A stretch of DNA of 64,000 nucleotides from Amyloporia xantha (GCA_036971615.1 JAYKKR010000008.1:558001-622000); one strand, 5' to 3'. Positions 33,891-47,230 are shown, numbered from the stretch's first letter. Numbers and translations: made by a program. The notes: generated by a model from the sequence alone, not told the origin.

Positions 33891-36800
33891 TCAGACCGGC
33901 ATTTTCAGACCACATACCCCACTCACTTTCATCAACGGTAAGACGTGTATGAGCCCACCAGTAGCGCCGATTCTGAGGCTTAGCAAAGGATCATCCAGTG
34001 TCGTCTTTGCGAACGGACAGACAATTTCTCGGAAAGACACAACTTCGGGTGGGAGCAGCTGCGCATAGGAGAGACAGCCGGCGATGACAAATCCAAAGGT
34101 GCGATATGGGTCGAGCTCTGCTGCTTCCTGTTCCAAAGATTGATGCCGTTGAACCACAAGCAATATCTGAGAGTCTGATTGGTTGACACCAAAACCAAGG
34201 TCAGTCCGCATATAAATGCCCAATATCTGCGCAGGTGATAGTTTTGGTTCGACATCCCCACTGGCAAGCGTGGAGGTGTCTGAAAAAGTTGACGATTCAT
34301 GGATCACAACATTCGCATCTTGCCGTGATAGGAAAGTCGGTTTGTAAAAGAAACCCCTTAGCCGTACTTGCGAGCATGACACGATACCTAATTCAGGGTT
34401 AGAAAGAGCAGAAGTCCATTCTCAATACTGACCATTCAGGGCCAAAGGCCCGACGTGGGCTTCCAGCAATTCCTTGACCCCTTTAGCGAAGCGAGGCTTG
34501 CCTGACATTTTCCGTGCTTGCATGTCTGCTGACTTCCCTAGGCCAAACATATCGTTTAGCCTTGTGCCTCGGAGGTCCCAGCGGAAGGCTTTGTCAAAAG
34601 CCGGTTCCATTTCTGAGAGCTCCGTCGGAAGGCTGCCATCACTCAGCATTGGACGCAGATTGGCAGCACGACTAGCATGGTACATCATTGTCATCTCAAG
34701 TTCTCCTGTAGTGATATTGTCAGAGTAAAACGAAGCAGCAAAATAGCATGACTTACCTGATTTGGCGTTAGTTGGGATATTTTGGAGACGGAGATTGAAG
34801 CGCTCAAAAGCATACGTTCGAATTGCATGAGCCGGACCGAATGATTCCATGAACTCATTGTAATGATAGGCCATGTGATTGGTGGGTGTCAGTGGGACCT
34901 CTTTGTAGAGCGATAGGAACCCTTCTAGGTACTCCTTGTAGTGGAACTCATACGCCTTCACGTGGTCTGGTGATGTCGAGCGCATGCTCGCGATCTGAAT
35001 CGCTGTCACGAGGTGCATGAAGTTGTGAAGAATATCCAATTTGCGACCGTCTTCATAACCCCAAATTCGGATCAAGGAAATAACCAGATGGATAGTTCCC
35101 ACTGAGCGCCAGTGGTCCGACTTGAGTTTTCCGGTCTTAGCACCCACCTGCTTGGGCCCCGAGGATACAGAAGAGGGTAACATTAGGCGTGTTTGGTCTT
35201 TCCAGACTTCCTTCAACACTTCCTGGCCTAACACCACGGTCATTCTTGGATCTCGAGTACTGCTATCACTCGTCGATTGTAAATCGCGCTGGTGGCACGA
35301 ATCAATATCAGGAACGCACGCACGCCAAAATCGTATTGAACTCTCACCCAAATCTCCAATTTGTTGGCAAGGGACTTTCTGACCAACGCTTTGTTGTTAT
35401 CATCAAGTATAGAGAGTCCCCTTTCAGCACACAACGTCTGCAGCACGGGCAATCGGATATTAGTCATCTTGTTCCGTCTGTGCAATGCAGCCTCTGCTTT
35501 CTCTAATTCTTCTTGAGAAGCAGGTCGAGCAGATTTTCCAGAGGGTTGAGCAGATAGCACAACAGCGTTGACGTCGGCTCTGTGGTATGCATCCGGAGCA
35601 GTGACTGCATTCACTGGCAGATAGACGACTTTCGAAGTGGGAAGACTCCGCTTTTGAAACAGTTGGATTAACAGATAGACAAAAGATTGGATAGCTAGCA
35701 TAAACGTACCCAATTGATCAGCGCCTGAGCCATCATCTCCCTAGTTCCTGCACGCCTCAAATCACGGTCGAGGCATAATTGCCATAAAGTTGGGTATGAC
35801 AATGCGGCCACTTGTTCCTTCGTACCCGTTTCGAGAATATGCAGAGTGCCATTCCAGACTACGGGATCTCTCTTCTGCGTGCAAATGGGTGGCTGCCTGG
35901 AGGAAGACAATCTTCCATCACCAGATGGACGATGAGCATCCATGCCCCATGCTTTGGATATATGATGCTTGAGGTTCCCGAGAGTGTGGGCGTGCATAGA
36001 ATCGACGATCGTGAACCGAATCGGGTCCCAGTACGGAAGGCGCAAAAATTCGGACCATCGGACACCCCCTGCCTTTATGTACTCCTCCCTCGCCTTCTCG
36101 CTCCCAAGGGTACGCCATTCTTGAGCACTGGCCAGATGTTCTTCATAGGTCCGAAAATGCCAGCTCGATTTGTTGATGTTCTCTATATCGTCTTTCGTGA
36201 GGTAACAAATCGAGCACAGATAGGTTGCACCGGGAAAGGGGAACCCTGATATCTGACGTGCAGCCAGCAGATCGCATATCATCGGAATGAGCGCACCAAG
36301 GGAGAATCGCCCATTGGGATATAGAGCGGTTCTCGAAAAGTATACCCCTGGCGACCAGAATTCAAGCATTTCATCAACCATTAACTTCCCGAAATGGTCT
36401 ATCTCCTCCAGTCGCGGTTTGTCAGGCCCAGGGATGATGCCTGCCAAAAACATATTGTCATCCTGGTACCGCAAATCCGGAGGAAGATTCATGAGGACGA
36501 GATAAATCCCCGACGATGTTATGCTATCTCTTCCGGGTTTCATGTGATGTGGGTCAAACCCGTCAAAGCCCAATCCCCATATGAGACGTAGCTCATCCTC
36601 GGGGGCATCCACAAAGCGTACACCATCTGATCCCACAAACTTCTGAATAACTTCACTTTCCAGGATATCTGTTGTATGTAGCTGACCCGTTGATTTGATC
36701 CCTTTCGCGACCTCAGCCGTCTTCTTCAGCGAGGCTTCAATATTCGGCCGAGAGAGTAGGCGAGCATGCCAGGCTTTGAAATCCTGCTGCAAATATTTTC

Positions 36801-38215
36801 GGACAGGCATCGTGTGCTCGCCGTCTCGAATGTTACGTGTCTGTAACAGAGCAGATCCGCATGGTACGGACGCAGGGAAGGCCTTGAAAGTACAGAGCTC
36901 CGGATACGGTTTCTTGTCCTCGTACAGACTGTAGCACTTGGGGCAGCATATGTAAGATCGCACCGTTGGATCTAAGTCGAATCGACGGAGGAGTGTTCGT
37001 ACGTCGCGGGGGATATCATCTAACCGTAACGTGGGATCGCTTTCGTTGATTTTGAGGAGTAATGATTTTATTACGAATCGCAGCACATAAAGAACGAACT
37101 CGCATTTTCTCCTAGATAGACGAGCAAGGAGGGCGAGAGACAGAACCAGGTAGCATGCAGCAGCCATAGCACTATCCAAGTGCTGGAATGGTCGGCGATA
37201 ATATCGATCTGCGCGAAAATCATGTGAGTATATCAACACCAAGAACTTTGAGACGTCTCGCACCACAATCAATATGATGTCTGTCAACACCCTTGTAGGT
37301 AACATATCTTCGGGCACCGCTATTTGAGCCATTATCCCTCGGCACAATCGGCTCCCTGTTTCGTTGACTATCCCACTCCCTTCCCTTGATGTCGCAGATA
37401 CGACCAATCTCATCCACAATCTGCTCCTGGATGCTAGATCGCAGCCTTCCGATCACCTCGACACCTGGCATATAATATTGTTGAACAACGACGAGCTTGC
37501 GGTACATGAAATCCTCGTGCTTCAATATGGATGAATTGAGCGACGAGGAAGGAAGGAGTTTATATGGGCCAGTGTTGGGTCGTTGCGGAATCTCGTCCGG
37601 AAATGTATATGAGGGTGACTCTGCATGTGGGGGGTCTGCGAAGTCCAACGGTGCTCTCGCTGAGAAGGAGAGAATGGATTGATTTACCAGAGTAAAAAGG
37701 GAGTCTAATTGCTGGAGATACATGTTGACCCGTGAAGACGCATCCGAGGTCTCTTCCTCTTCTTCTCCATTGCCAGAATGACCGACGATACGTGGGTCCT
37801 GAGGCGGAACAGAAGACATCCGGCTAGTAACAGTTGGGGAGATCGGATCTGGGTCAAAGCCGGTGTCAGAAACTATCTGAGCGAGGAATGCTCTCTCCGT
37901 CGATGCTCCCAGTGTGAGTCTTGACTGCAGAGATTGAGCTAGTTCATCGGCCTTGGTGTGTCGCAAAAGGGCTTGCGAGCTTAGCCACCGGCCGTTAATG
38001 AGATGTTGGGTATGGGGATTCACACACCGTTGTGTTGCACATGCGAATGCATCACATCGACAAAGGAATTGCGTTCGACCTCCTACAATAGAGGATATGC
38101 GCGTTCGTCGTTCAGTCATCGCAATCGGACCGAGAAGGAGAGCAAGGGCGACATCCGATCGCGAATGAATAGCGTTTTTGTCGAGTGGTAACGGGCCTGG
38201 CAGGGCAACTTGCAA
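33891..38215 (-). CDS. tnp2-family CACTA transposase
   Basis: Multi-exon gene. The N-terminal exon (38215 to about 37,250) is unconserved leader. Then come LDSAMAAACYLVLSLALLAR, a zinc-binding CCPKCYSLY, RKYLQQDFKAWHARLLSRP, the core with GLGFDGFDPH and SSGIYLVLMNLPPDLRYQDD, GIIPGPDKP, SRTALYPNGRF, the CSICYLTK finger, RWSEFLRLPYWDP and FTIVDSMHAHTLGNL. Further on are DHWRSVGTIHLVISLIRIWG, HNFMHLVTAIQIASM, TNHMAYHYNEFMESFGP and a C-terminal region (33,891-34,382) with LDPYRTFGFVIAG and HVLPL. Short introns are visible, for example GTGAGA...CACCAG around 35,300-35,360 and GTAAGT...CTACAG around 34,705-34,756, plus ones near 34,400 and 37,230. No frameshift or stop was noted inside the core, so it may be functional. 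It acts in the nucleus, cutting at element ends. Confidence 0.87.
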
Positions 38216-41200
38216 CGGTGTGATAACCTAAGTGCGCTCTATAGTCGGCGATCTGCTGTCACTGTTCTACACATAATTAGGGTTATCGATATCGCGCATT
38301 GCATTGTGACAATGCTCCATACGCCTAGGGTTCCTACCAGCAAATGGTATCTACGATACAATCGTTCATTCAATCAAACTGCAGTCTGCATGCAAAGGTG
38401 ATCATCATGGAGTCGAAGCATGTACAACGGAAAGACACTAAGATTAATGTCTATACAGATTCTGCGACGTCGCAGATGAAAGCTGTTGAGTTTACACACA
38501 GACAATTGATAAGCTAAGACCCTCGCACGACATCCCACGTCCCCGATTCAAGGGTAGGATTGACTGCTCAAGTGGTGAATATACCGCCAACATGAGCCAG
38601 GGACGCTACCTTGGCCCTTCTTAATGCGGACAAGAAGTCGGATATACAATGCCAAGACGTGCTGGCAAGCTAACTCACAGAGCAGACGGGCTGTCGGCGA
38701 AGTTCGCGCTAGTATCGCAGCAGGTGTACATCGAGCATCAACGACAGACGGTAAAGTTATACTCAGATAGTAGTCATCGTGTTGCGGCTGACCGAGTGAG
38801 TACAGGTAGTAACGATGAGAACGTCGCAGCTACAGATGTATGTTCCGGCTGCCACTGGGTGAAAGTATGATCACGCCATCATAGCTCACATTATTCTAGT
38901 ACTCACTCTCCACTCTTCGACGCCTTCTCGATTGAGGATGCCTCGATGCTATGATGGTTTCCAATAGCATGAGTAAAATGATCAATAGGACCTGCATGGT
39001 GATAAACGGTTCAAGGTAGGAGGCTTGTGTGTGTCCGCGGGAGGGTAGTGTCGACAGGCGGGAGCATAGAACCGTCTCCGTTAAGGTCAGTAAAATCGTG
39101 GGATATAGTATGGACGCGCATATACGGTCAAATAGTAGGATTGTGAGGGACGGAATCGAAATTGCTGTAATCCGTGATACCATTTAGGGATTATCTATTA
39201 AATAAACAGTAGATGTACTTATCTTGAGATCATACTAGGGACCCCTCTCGCTCCTCCCTTGGCCAGTCGTTGTTGTGCTCCGCATCGTCGATAATATACG
39301 CTCGTTCATGAACGGGTTCATTAACGTGTAGATGGACAGTGACGAATAAGTCAATTATGTGTTCAGTTCTTCTGATGCTCGATGTTAGTGTATTGACCAC
39401 GGAGAATAGTGGAACTGTAGACGACTAGAGAGCAAAAAGAACGAAGAAGGGATGTGAAGAAACTGCCTGGAACAATGACGCAGTCTTCTTCCGTTTATGC
39501 GAGTGTGTTGAATTGGTCCTTCGAAAGCTCAGACTCGACATCAGCACTTTGGAAGAGACAACCGCTGGCCAGGAAGATCGATGACCTACCCTGATGGCAG
39601 TGAGAGTTCACCAGATGAGCCATAGATCTCCGAAGATACATACGTCGTAGAAAGTGGCGCCGGCATGAAATCGTCCAAATCACGAGGCGCGTTCTCGCTA
39701 TTCGAGAGACGAGCTGCACGAGCTAACACCACAGGATACTCCAATCTGTGTGCGACTGTTCAGCAGATAGACGATGAGAGACAAGGAAGCACCTAGAATA
39801 ATCCCGCTTCTCGGATTCGGACATGTGGGAGTGGTGACCCAGGCGATGGAGAGTCTTTTTCAGAGAAAAGTCAGAAGAACATAGACCATAAGCTCGAGAA
39901 CGATACTCGTAGCTGCAGGCTAACTGTATCGCCAGAACAAGTCTTCAAATCGTGGGATCGCCATAACCCTAACCTATATGGTACCCGATCAGTATGACCT
40001 CAGCTCAATACGTATTCCCTCATCCCGCTCGGAAAGTTTGACCCCGACGTTCGTTTTGCTCTGGAGTGTCGGCTGTGTTGGAGGACGTTGCGCTGCTTCA
40101 GTCATGGACCTTCGGGCGGAATCTGCACAGCTGACCAATCAATCTCAGCCAATCTAGTCTCAACGTGAATGGTCGTAAAAGCAGCTCTAGACTTAAATTT
40201 TCGTGCTCAGCTGAACGCCTGTCAATGTGAGTGCATTGCGTTCTGCTATCCAATTCGGCTATATGATGATACAGACAGAAATTTCAGCATTGAAGTCTCT
40301 CGGCCCTGCCGTAAGTGCGTTAGTGCTGAGAATATAGAAGGAGACTTGTGCGTTCCTTTCGATCTCGCTAGCCCGTAATGCCTAGCACAGACTAGTACGT
40401 CGTGGACATCAGGTGGTGGGTAGCCCATTCTCCTTATGCTCTACAACTTAACGGCCTCCTGACCATGCAGCTTGTAGCGCGTGTTGTACCACAGGCGAGG
40501 ATCACGAACATCTACTAGAACTTGAACGTGTGGACTATAGGAGCGGGTGGTGATGAGACGAGGTCTTGGAGATCTTACGGGACGTCGAATGAGGCGGAGA
40601 AGACCGAGAAGCTATCTACGAATGTAAGCACAGCCCGCGTTGGGACTTGACACGCAGCTTAAGGATGGGCGTTCAAGTGTTAGGGCTAGGCCGATACGGA
40701 TCCTGCGCGCACGAGCGGGCCCTGTCATGATTACAGAGTGAGGTAAGCTTCATAATTCGCTGCACGTTATGACTCTGTAGCATCTCATCTAATCTTGTCA
40801 TCGTCCTGAAGACGCAACAATTTATTCGATCTTACGATATCGACTCCGAATTCTATGCGCCAGACAATAAGAAGTCTCTGCGTCCTCAATGCGTCCGGTT
40901 CTAGTTTGAAGGGTTGCTCCTTGCATCCAAACCGTGTATGAAAGTGTAATCCATCCAATTGACTCCAATAAAAATTTCCGCTGTATGTCTAAATTCGTAG
41001 TAGTGATGTCCCGACCAGATAACTCTGGAAAATCAGAATCACAATCAAGCCTCGCTGCGAGACTGGTCACTCAGGATTATCTGAATACAAATGTCGGATT
41101 ACTCGGTAGTAAGTTCTACGGCAAGATCTAAATCGCGACATAATCGTAAAGAGTCCGTGAACGGAATAGAACGAAGGATGTATGATGTGAACTCGGGGGG

Positions 41201-41418
41201 TCAGTCATTTGAATAGAACAAAAGATGGAGGCATCATATGTGTAAGAGACGCCTCATAATAGTGACTATAACAAAGAATCGACGCCATCAGGGGGCTGCG
41301 TACGGCATAGTGAAGACCTGAAAAAACCGAGATTCGAAGAGAAAGAGTAGAAGGGTCATCAGTCCATCAATTCGGATCCAATACAAAAATGGGATTGTTT
41401 GCTTACTTGCAAAAAAGC
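38216..41418. other. Gene-poor stretch
   Basis: About 3.2 kb without a gene I can support. A minus-strand frame at 38,896-39,183 (95 codons) is strikingly hydrophobic (SLTILLFDRICASILYPTIL and MQVLLIILLMLLETII), could be an exon of a small membrane protein, and remains unassigned. A minus-strand frame at 40,822-41,070 is also open but has no recognisable motif. Confidence 0.35.
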
Positions 41419-42826
41419 CTAATAGCTTCCTAACAGAAGACGATTATGACGCTCCACACTGCTCGTGCGCGCACTGCCCAAGCGTTCTAGGCCTTTGGTA
41501 AGCATATCAAGAATCACCTCGGGTGAAACGATGTCAGATAACAAGGCACCGGAAGCCACTGATCGCAACTCTTCGAGCTGGCGCTGCATCGTTTCTAATG
41601 CATCTTGAATAGAATGGACGTAACGGAGGGATTTTGCACTGTAGTCCCCAACACGGGTAAGGATATGCTCATTGTGAGCATAGTGAGCCAGCTGCTCGGT
41701 CCTACCCCCCAAGAGATTCCACAGACTACCCAGCTCTTTCTTGGAACTAACAATCCCAAGCTTTTCACGGGCGACCAGGTTCATCGTCGATATCAAGTCT
41801 GCGTCGAGCACAGTGGCCTTGATCAATGCAGTGGTGCTGACTTGTATCAGATCACGAAGGACACTTTCGTAGGTTTGTAAAGTGCGGTCATATGCATGAG
41901 TCACGTCGGGGTATGGAATGTGGACAAAGCAGTCATTTGAGACTCGCGACATTGAGTTGATGCGACAGCGGTTCAGATTAGGCATTGTCTCTGGGGAGCT
42001 GGTGGTCATGCGTAACTGGCGGTAGAGCTGCCCGTTCGTCGACATGATCCTGCATATAACACGTGAATGATAGCAATATATGACTAGGCATGTACTGCTC
42101 ACTGATCGAACCCTGCTCCTATCTTGGCTGAAAGATGCTGAAGACCGCGATTAAGATCCAATGCGTCGTCTGCAAGTTTGCTGACGAGGCCGGATATCTG
42201 TTCGCGATATTCCAACTTGCTGGACCGCACGAGAATGGAGAGATCTATGGACGCTACACGAGTCTCCGATAGATCCATGATGAGATCCGCATGGATGTCA
42301 GTGTGATTCATGACCGCCTCCATCCCGTTTGTCTGAGCGCCCAGAAGTAAGGGTAAAGCCGCCCATACAGTAAGATTTGAGTTGATAGTATCGCAGGAGC
42401 GAATCATGGATGAGACCAAAGGATATTGACATAATGTCTGCATGCGAGTCCATACGAATGCCCCGGCATATGCCACCATGTATCCAAGAACGAGGATCTG
42501 GCATAAAAGGCTGTAGGCGGAGCGTAACATGGTTCCGATCGCAAGAAGTTGAAAGGATGAAGAATGGAGCACTGATAGGAACCGCTGCGTGATAAACATA
42601 AGTGTCGTCTCAATCAATCAGCGGAACTCACAACTCGTGGATGTCTCAAGCTGTTGACGAACCTACGCGGACGAGAATCAGGACTCGGAGAAATGCTTTC
42701 GTACTGGTATCGGTAGAGATATATACCTAGAGCAATGAGGACGGCGATGGCCTGACGAACAATGGGTGGAATGGAGATTTGCGTGTCAAGACGAGTCGCG
42801 TAGCACACCATAAAGCAATGGAACAA
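41419..42826 (-). CDS. Uncharacterised membrane protein with long helical domain
   Basis: Three exons: 42632-42826, 42103-42584 and 41419-42049. The introns are 47 nt (GTGAGT...CACGCAG) and 53 nt (GTGAGC...ATGCAG). All phases join, giving 435 residues. A first hydrophobic segment (IVRQAIAVLIALGIYLY, residues about 22-38) and a second hydrophobic region (LLCQILVLGYMVAYAGAFVW, about 84-103) suggest membrane insertion. The rest is mostly helical and soluble, with LVSKLADDALDLNRGLQHLS and a coiled-coil-like DALETMQRQLEELRSVASG. The start is the first ATG upstream of the first hydrophobic segment, and an upstream exon is possible. I do not recognise the family; a role at a cellular membrane is inferred only from hydrophobicity. 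Confidence 0.72.
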
Positions 42827-43638
42827 CGTTACCTGATTGCATTGCCTTACAACAATGGCCCGGCTACGAATCGACCGCGCTCGAATTCATCGATATCGAC
42901 CTTTGCAGACACTGTACGTATTAGGACAAAGGACTGCGTGTGGAGTGAAAAAGGTCTCGTGTTCGACTCACCTATAGTTTCATGATGTGATGGGACTTGG
43001 TCAGTGCGAAACTATGTACGTACAAATCATGCACGTACACTCAGCACTTCAGGAGAGCCCGAGCAAGATTGAGGCTTCCGTCTCGGCCGCCGATTGACAC
43101 AGGATTCCCGGAATAACTAGATCGATTCTTGATTCTTGATCAAGGAGTGTGCGTCCTACCGAAGCTAGCCTAGGAGGAGGCGCACACAATATTCCATTAA
43201 TGCAACGAGGCTTAAATGGATTCGTCGGGAAAACGTCTCAAACACAACGATTCGGCTTCGTTGGACAAGGCTGTCCATCGTTCAATTATCTGGCTCGGCG
43301 GTCGGGAACATGTTCGAGCACTTGTTGCCTACAACCCACCGTTTCAAAACATGCAGCGTCGGTACCCCAATTCAGCATGCATTATCAACATACATTATGC
43401 TCAAGGAGTCTTTCCGTAGTGTCTCGTTGGATAAAAGCACTGTCATCACTGAGCACGATCCCAGTTCCAGCTGCCATAGCATCAGCGTCATTGCTTTTTC
43501 CCGCATATCGACTATACCCATTCGGCGACTCGGATCATGCCTGCGATTCAACTACAGCGAGCCCCTCGCAAGATGGTGGGGATTTTACTTTGCACAAGTC
43601 GCCTGACGATTCTGATTACATCTCCAGAGCAAAGCCAG
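42827..43638. other. No gene supported, possible upstream exon(s) of the next gene
   Basis: Several overlapping plus-strand frames (from about 43,149) are open, one reading STIPVPAAIASASLLFPAYR near 43,450. An N-terminal exon of the following gene is likely here, but splice sites are ambiguous. Confidence 0.35.
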
Positions 43639-44159
43639 GTTCCTGCGAGCCCTCCTCTACCCTGCAGAACAGGATGCCCATGTCGTTGAGGTGTCCACAG
43701 TCATGTCGCCTCCGGCAGACACGCGCAATCCTGGTTGGCCATCCGTTGGCAGCCACATGCCGGGGCATGCGACATGCGACATGGAAGTTACAGTCCACGA
43801 TCATCACGGTGTCGCGCACCGATTCACTGTGTTCTGGCAAACTCCCAAGGCTATGGGCAACATATCCATGACCCGGTTGCCACGGAATCAAGCTGTTCGC
43901 GCTGTTCTTCCTGGGAGCACATTTTGCGGAGACGTCATGGTAATGAGGGTTGGAAAGCGACATAAGTATACTCATCTCGACGGCTTGAAGGAGAAAGCTC
44001 TTGCGAAGCAAGCACTCAGAAAGTGCGCAGTGCTCCTCCTAGTTTTACTGCTGGAAGTACTCACATAGATTCAACAGCTTTCTTGTTGCCGCTATGGAAT
44101 ACGAGAAAACGATACTCGACGGGCTCACCATTGTGATACCGACGAGTCTTGTTCTCTGA
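43639..44159 (+). CDS. Uncharacterised protein, 3' exons
   Basis: Exon 43639-44022 follows an acceptor AAAGCCAG and reads FLRALLYPAEQDAHVVEVST, then DMEVTVHDHHGVAHRFTVFW, and the motif FCGDVMVMRVGKRHKYTHLD. A 46-nt intron (44023-44068, GTGCGC...CACATAG) joins in phase to a last exon 44069-44159 coding FNSFLVAAMEYEKTILDGLT and a stop. The pattern (short beta-rich domain ending in GD.VVMR.G) resembles small proteins seen in many copies in mushroom genomes, without known function. It converges with the minus-strand gene at 44,551; the roughly 390 bp between them shows no gene. Confidence 0.6.
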
Positions 44160-44550
44160 AGGTACTAGTAGTAGAGCATGTTTGTCCTGTAAAATTCGGT
44201 ATTAGTCATCCAAGTTTGTAGCTTATTTCTACTGTAGTAGTGTGAATACCATCAAAATCACTTACGTTGTTATGATTCACGGAGAGGTGCTGCGGTCGGT
44301 AATGAGCTAAGCCCCGTAGATATCGCCATGGGCACTGGGCCGCTGTCCATGTCTTGAGCGGGAGACTAGGTATACGATGATGACAGTATCGGCCGTCAAA
44401 TGACGGGGACAAGCCAGATTGGACTCACGCGGCTCAGAGGCCCTAGCGCGTTCATTTACCGTGCTGTATATGACGTAGTCTCAAGCGAATCTTGCTCGCA
44501 TTCAACAAATCATTCAACAAATTAGATGCATACATGCAATAGTACTAGTG

Positions 44551-45717
44551 TTAAGCAGGAGGAGCCGTACTCTGACCGTCCTGCTTCTTCTTACGCCCTA
44601 TGTAAGTGCGATATGTGTCCTTGGTCACCCATCTCGGATCTCCGCTATCCAGAATGCGTAGGACATATCCTGGTATAGTTGGATGAGGGTGACCTTCTTG
44701 TACCGATACCCATGCAGTAGGTTCCACTCGCAACCACGCCTGGATGTTTGTGCCATGTTTATGAATATATAAATCGCCAAGGGTGGCGATGGAGGCAGGG
44801 AATGGTGTGGTGACAGGATCATCACCTGTGGACGCATACCATTGGACTTTCTCTGAACGCTCTCGAATTGCATGGCTAGATCGTGACACATTGGGAGACC
44901 TGCGAAATCGTTACAGAGAAAGGGGATATAATTGTATTTAGACGACGCACTGGGGATCAGGGTTTGATACACCATTCTGTACTCCCACCGCTGTATCGAC
45001 CTGTGTTGCCGAAGGGGGAGAAGACTGCTGCGGATCTTCGAGTGATGCCTGGATAGTCTCAGGTCTAGATGGCCTGGATGATGCCTCAGTACGGCCTGCT
45101 GGAGGACTCACACCCTTGGGTCGTGCGGCATCGTCGAGCACAGCATTCGAGACCTCGGTCAAGCCTTCATTCCGGGAAATTTCGCTCCTGTGTGTTGCTG
45201 GCTGTCGAATATCTGCAGGCGCTCCTGGAGGAAGAGGACCACCCTGTCCGCCCAATTGGTCTTCGGTCGCTGGTAGCATGCGGGGGACAACATCCGGAGA
45301 GGTAGCCTTGTCAAAAGCATTACCTGTATGTCGGACATTGTAAGATTGATGACAAGATTCCCAAAACGTACCAACTCTCGTCGGCCATATCGACTTTCTT
45401 GTGCGCGTTCTCTGTACATGGCAGGACGCGAGCGCTCAGCAGCAGCTGCATAGCTTCCGTAGGTGAGTATAGTTAGCATGAGTATTGCTGGTCGAGGAAA
45501 TGATGAGCTCACTTGGCAACAACAGGTGCTCGAAGCGTGCGGAGGTGTCGATGCCGAATAATATAGTAAGACGGACGCATCACGTCTTCCTGCCACAGAT
45601 TGTCACAATCGCTTTGAAAACCAATAGGTGAGAGATACTTACATCTTGCTCCAGCTGGTATGCTGGGAACTCGGAGTCTCGTATTCGAAAAGTGACAGGA
45701 GAATTAGGTTCGATCAT
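44551..45717 (-). CDS. Uncharacterised multi-exon protein
   Basis: It starts MIEPNSPVTFRIRDSEFP at 45717, then an intron GTAAGT...TGGCAG, exon EDVMRPSYYIIRHRHLRTLR, further exon(s) around 45,380-45,470 whose splice sites are uncertain, and an exon 44,950-45,310 that codes a disordered Pro/Ser/Gln-rich stretch. An intron GTGCGT...TCGCAG (about 50 nt, near 44,900-44,950) joins this in phase to the last exon, which codes PNVSRSSHAIRERSEKVQWY, then GDLYIHKHGTNIQAWLRVE and ends in a basic GRKKKQDGQ tail. The last domain may be a small beta fold. I do not recognise the family. Confidence 0.6.
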
Positions 45718-47053
45718 AATCACGATGTAATGTTGACGTCAATCGTCCCTGAGAGTTAAGGCCTGTTAATGGACGCTGAGTTCGCAAATCGATCACACTG
45801 ATATATATATGCGTCAGGAGTCACAATCGCACAAAGGATAGAGAGAATGGAACACAATGAGCAAACTGAAGTATTGATACAACGGAGCTCTTCACATCCA
45901 ACAAAGGATACATACAGAGGGCGTTATGTAAAGCCTGAGATCGGTATCGCAGATCGGTATCGCAGTACCTTATGCCTATCGGCCGCATCCTTGCGCGACA
46001 GCACAACCCCGAGACCGGACATTCCGCGAATGCCAGTCCTCCCGCTCAGTCCTCCCGCTAGGGCTCACTGGCGTGACTATGCTACTTCTACGCTGTTGGT
46101 CCTGCACAGGTGGTGTGGCGAGGCAACCCCGGTATACATGATGCTGACGACATTAAACAGATATGAATTTAGCTTTACCACCAAGCATGTACAATATGAC
46201 GGAGTGCGAGCATCCATCGGCTGACAATATACGAAGATGCCACGCGTCTCGCAGAGACGCACGGGGTTGCTGCGGCACGTCTGGCTGCTTGTGCGTATTC
46301 TCATGTTCCACCTAGTTCTCCCTCGTCATCTTACTCCTGTGCATCCTTTTCATGTTGCAAACTGATTGTCGCCCACAGCCATTGTGCCAGAGGCTCGGTA
46401 AATGTTGTTTGTTGTCCGATTCTTCGACGCTATTTGAACACGGACATGTCGAAATGGGTCTCATAATGCAAAAGGCAGAAACGTCGACGACGCAGAGCGC
46501 AGAGCCTACGTTATCACTACTGTCGTCTAGTCACGCATTACACCCCTGATGGAGAACACCGAGACGGAGGTACAGAACATCTCGAAGAGGTTGTCTGCTA
46601 GTGGGGACCGCCAATATCAGGTGAAGGGAGCAACATATACTTGCCCCCGCGTGCCTACGCTCTCGTATTGTCTGCTCTCTCATATCGTCTGTTTCGCACC
46701 CATCCTATGAGATGCTGTTTCACTCACCTACGAGACCCGTCCCTCTCGTCTGTCCTGAGCCGTACTCATCACGAATCGACCATGAGAGGACACGACAGCT
46801 CTCGCCCTTCGCGCACCTTCTCTCAGCCACCCTACATGACCCCTTCAAGTATCCGAGAGTGCAGGGAGTCGGGGTACTGCATGCGCCCGCGTCCGCGTGC
46901 GGCGCCGCACGGTTGACCTGTTGACTCCAGCTCCTGGGCGTATACAACAAGTCTCTGCACCTTTTAGAAGATAAGACAGGGAGAGGGATGATGACAGATG
47001 ACGGGGATGATGGGGTAGGCTATATCAGATATCCACATACATAATTGCCACTC
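45718..47053. other. No gene supported
   Basis: About 1.3 kb. A plus-strand frame from 45,847 (125 codons) and a CT-rich stretch at 46,640-46,830 are present, but no motif, splice pattern or homology within the window supports a gene. A tandem GATCGGTATCGCA is at 45,939-45,964. Confidence 0.35.
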
Positions 47054-47230
47054 CTACACGTGCTCTTCAGGATTTTCTGGGCGCATGGTCGAGTGATCCC
47101 GACCGTCCTTCTCTGACCAGTCCACGATCAGCGAACGGACGTCGGACATGATGAACGTAGGCATCCGCTTTGCCAGTGTTCGCTCTGGGACATCAAGAGC
47201 CAGCGCATCACGCCGTCCGAGACCCTGCAT
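47054..47230 (-). CDS. Last exon of an uncharacterised protein
   Basis: A 58-codon open frame reads GLGRRDALALDVPERTLAKR and then PTFIMSDVRSLIVDWSEKDG before a stop at 47054. Composition looks like a genuine soluble C-terminus. Upstream minus-strand sequence (47,240-47,520) holds hydrophobic frames such as PPFLYFVLVVQEITDAFKNT with possible acceptors (GCATGCAG), so this could be the tail of a small membrane protein. Exon joins are not resolved and no family is recognised. Confidence 0.4.
   Translation of the reverse strand: MQGLGRRDALALDVPERTLAKRMPTFIMSDVRSLIVDWSEKDGRDHSTMRPENPEEHV

Larger units (their letters stand above)
33003..38215 (-). mobile_element. Probable CACTA (EnSpm-like) DNA transposon
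   Basis: A tnp2-type transposase gene (33,891-38,215) lies next to a left flank (33,003-33,880) full of short inverted words, typical of CACTA subterminal regions. The flank begins GTGCACTCTACACCGCGG, which contains a CACT terminus. I could not find the matching right end or a target duplication, so the boundaries are uncertain; the right end may be decayed or further right than 38,215. Confidence 0.6.
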
